Assembly: GCA_024695225.1 (NCBI GenBank)
Contig: JAILIO010000269.1
Coordinates: 1 to 16,976 of the forward strand
Length of the DNA stretch: 16,976 nt
Direction of reading: 5' to 3'
Origin: Lachnospiraceae bacterium
GTDB taxonomy: Bacteria > Bacillota > Clostridia > Lachnospirales > Lachnospiraceae
The position numbers and the translations under genes were made by a program. The notes beneath the pieces were generated by a model, which was given only the letters and a program-made list of their open reading frames with translations, was not told the DNA's origin and ran no database searches. Position 1 is the first letter of the stretch. The number at the start of each line of letters is the position of its first letter. Of the stretch, positions 15,188 through 16,976 are shown one piece after another.

Positions 15188-15772
15188 TCAGCCGTATGTA
15201 CTCAGTATGTTCTCCGCTGTCTGCTTTTTGCTGAGACACAGATCCATGGCCTGTTTTTGTATATATCTGTGGGCATCGTCCTCCGTCATGCTGCAGGATT
15301 TTATCAATGCCCATTTGGCCCTGTTCACAAGCCGGATCTCTTCCATCTTTTCCTCAAGGGTCATGGTTTTTTTCTGTATGCCCCTGAGTCTCTCTCTCAC
15401 ACTGCACATAACATCCAGGAGATTTCCCATGACCATGTTTTCTACCGGTCTCCTGGCCACCATCACACCGTGGGGAGTCATGGCTCCGGATATCTCATCG
15501 TACATATCATTTCTCACGATGAGCAGCGCCACCCGTCCGCTGTCAGTGCATACATCTATGGCAAGCTTCCTTCCGAAATCATCAGGCAGTGGAGCGTTTA
15601 TTATGACCAGATCGTAATCCCTGTCAACCATCCTGCGCTGTGCCCTCGCCACCGTGTCCACCATGGTGACCGGTTCAAACCTGTCACCGGTTACGAGAGA
15701 TGCGAGTACGCTGTTTACATTCTTTGCGGCAGAGACGATCAGTACACTGTAAATACGTCTCTTTAATGTCAT
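15188..15772 (-). CDS. ANTAR-domain RNA-binding regulator with degenerate receiver (NitR-like)
   Basis: 194 residues. Residues 1 to about 125 follow the receiver fold but lack its chemistry: the acidic pair after the first strand is Ser14-Ala15 (LIVSAAKN), the phospho-acceptor is Asn59 (DLVIINAPLPDD) and the conserved lysine before Pro is Arg108. Residues about 126-145 form a charged helical connector, and 146-190 are an ANTAR domain (RAKWALIKSCSMTEDDAHRY..KQAMDLCLSKKQTAENIL) with the typical 'AK..Lm....ms E.eA...l...Am' pattern. ANTAR proteins bind hexaloop RNA hairpins and prevent formation of overlapping terminators; NitR beside glnA in solventogenic clostridia is the nearest known analogue. 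It overlaps the glutamine synthetase-family gene by four bases (ATGA), with a weak own ribosome site, so the two are co-translated. Likely targets are the leaders at 15108-15166 and 13194-13254. Confidence 0.92.
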   Translation of the reverse strand: MTLKRRIYSVLIVSAAKNVNSVLASLVTGDRFEPVTMVDTVARAQRRMVDRDYDLVIINAPLPDDFGRKLAIDVCTDSGRVALLIVRNDMYDEISGAMTPHGVMVARRPVENMVMGNLLDVMCSVRERLRGIQKKTMTLEEKMEEIRLVNRAKWALIKSCSMTEDDAHRYIQKQAMDLCLSKKQTAENILSTYG

Positions 15773-16976
15773 TTTCTCACTCTGTCCAGGTAACCTGCCA
15801 GTATCTCGGCAGGCATATACTTTTCAATAAACTGGCTCCTGGCCGCCTCATCCGCCGCATCTGCAAGAGATGAAGGCAGTCTGTCCATGCTCTTAAGGGT
15901 GTTCTTGTCCACACGGTAAAGGTTGATATCGGTGGTAGGAGGGGGTACCATCCTGTCGTCTATCCCCTGAAGCCCTGCATATATCATAAGTCCAAAGACC
16001 AGATAAGGATTTGCCTTTGTGTCCGGAGATCTGAGCTCCCCTCTTTCATATTCACCGAAGGCCGCAGGTATACGTATCAGTGTGGATCTGTTTTCCCTGG
16101 CCCAGGTTATATAACCCGGTGCCATGAGAGATCCCAGTCTCTCAAATGAACCAACCTCCGGATTCATAAAGAGTGTCATCTCCCTGATCTTGTCCAGCAC
16201 CCCTGCAACCACATGGGAGAGATCCATCTCTTTCTGCCCGTGCCTTACGGAGAAGTTCACGTGCATGCCATTCCCCGGCTGTTCCTTTATGGGTTTGGGT
16301 GAAAAATCAGCCCACACTCCGTTTCTGTTTGCCACAGCGCTTACCACAGTCCTGAACGTCATTGCATCATCTGCGGATTTGAGCGCTTCGCAATATCTGA
16401 AATCTATCTCGTTCTGTCCCGGGCCTTCCTCGTGATGTGAACTCTCGGGAAAGATCCCCATCTGTTCAAGGGTTATGCATATCTCCCTGCGGATGTTCTC
16501 CCCTCTGTCTTCAGGTCCCACATCCATGTAACTCGCATTGTCGTAGGGGATGTTTGTGGCCTCACCCTCCAGATCGTTCCTGAAAAGGTAGAATTCCTGC
16601 TCTGTCCCAAAGCTGAAAGTGTATCCCTTGACTGCCGCATCCTGTACCGCTTTCCTGAGGAACCCTCTGGTATCGCAGGGAAACGGCGTTCCGTCAGGCC
16701 ATGTGATATCGCAGAACATCCTGACCACCTTGCCATGCTCCGGTCTCCAGGGAAGTACTGCCAGCGTTCCCGGGTCCGGATGGAGAAATATATCCGACCT
16801 GTCGAACCTTTCAAATCCGGCAACAGCCCAGGCGTCCACGGCAATGCCTTCCCGGAAAGCGCGGTCCAGCTCGGTGGGCATGATCGAAATGTTCTTTGCC
16901 TTTCCGAATATGTCACAGAATGCAAGGCGGATGAATTTTACGTCCTCTTCCTCAACAAACTGTTTAACTTCCTGAT
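15769..16976 (-). CDS. glnA: Glutamine synthetase type I family protein, divergent active site, 5' partial
   Basis: The frame runs to the right edge (QEVKQFVEEEDVKFIRLAFCDIFGKAKNIS...), so the start is outside and Met at 16881 is internal. Visible length is 402 residues; GSI proteins are about 440-470. Family marks: VKFIRLAFCDIFGKAKN, FSFGTEQEFYLF (metal-ligand glutamates), SSHHEEGPGQNEIDF, GNGMHVNFS, ENRSTLIRIP and ELRSPDTKANPYL. Several normally fixed spots differ: FDGSSI.GF is VDAWAVAGF, so the Asp is kept but the serines are lost; GMHVH is MHVN; and the flap PGYEAP, which carries the catalytic Glu, reads GSLMAP with no glutamate. It may therefore use another amine, be weakly active, or act as a sensor for the ANTAR protein encoded next to it with a 4-base overlap. 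Family is certain, activity is not. Confidence 0.88.
   Translation of the reverse strand, partial: QEVKQFVEEEDVKFIRLAFCDIFGKAKNISIMPTELDRAFREGIAVDAWAVAGFERFDRSDIFLHPDPGTLAVLPWRPEHGKVVRMFCDITWPDGTPFPCDTRGFLRKAVQDAAVKGYTFSFGTEQEFYLFRNDLEGEATNIPYDNASYMDVGPEDRGENIRREICITLEQMGIFPESSHHEEGPGQNEIDFRYCEALKSADDAMTFRTVVSAVANRNGVWADFSPKPIKEQPGNGMHVNFSVRHGQKEMDLSHVVAGVLDKIREMTLFMNPEVGSFERLGSLMAPGYITWARENRSTLIRIPAAFGEYERGELRSPDTKANPYLVFGLMIYAGLQGIDDRMVPPPTTDINLYRVDKNTLKSMDRLPSSLADAADEAARSQFIEKYMPAEILAGYLDRVRK

Noticed and set aside
1..16976. CRISPR arrays, tRNA or rRNA genes, insertion sequences
   Set aside because: No spaced direct-repeat array, no cloverleaf-like or rRNA-like sequence, and no transposase or terminal inverted repeats were seen; the only tandem array is inside carB.

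Overview
The window looks like chromosomal DNA of a Clostridia-class Firmicute, most likely Lachnospiraceae or a close relative. I base this on AGGAGG-type ribosome binding sites, a type III glutamine synthetase, a NitR-like ANTAR regulator beside a glutamine synthetase, an ammonium channel fused to PII, and a MATE transporter fused to an anti-sigma-type ATPase domain. This is inferred from gene families; there is no rRNA to confirm it.

Layout. Plus strand, 1-2963: the 3' part of a MATE/flippase-like transporter with a C-terminal HATPase domain, a coupled polysaccharide pyruvyl transferase family gene, and a short remnant that resembles the end of another HATPase domain. This part reads more AT-rich than the rest. 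Minus strand, 16976 down to 2996, in transcription order: glutamine synthetase type I family gene (5' end outside the window) -> ANTAR regulator -> leader -> Amt-PII fusion -> leader -> type III glutamine synthetase (glnN) -> structured spacer -> asnB -> structured spacer -> carA -> carB -> a promoter candidate -> lipoprotein -> YkgJ-type cysteine-cluster protein. No stretch over 300 bases lacks a gene.

How it fits together. The minus-strand block is a nitrogen-assimilation locus: ammonium entry (Amt) with a built-in 2-oxoglutarate/ATP sensor (PII), ammonium fixation into glutamine (GSIII and a GSI-family protein), and two glutamine users (AsnB and CarAB). The best regulatory signal is in the leaders of amt and glnN. 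Both carry an identical 28-base block that forms a hairpin with a hexaloop having A at position 1 and G at position 4, the known ANTAR-recognition pattern. That hairpin shares its loop and 3' arm with the 5' arm of an intrinsic terminator. The locus therefore encodes both an RNA-binding antiterminator and two apparent targets of it.

Oddities: the ANTAR protein has a receiver domain lacking the phospho-acceptor aspartate; the GSI-family partner lacks several residues of the ammonium pocket; the fused PII lacks the uridylylation tyrosine; and CarB carries an in-frame, cysteine-rich 13-residue tandem repeat inside its central region.
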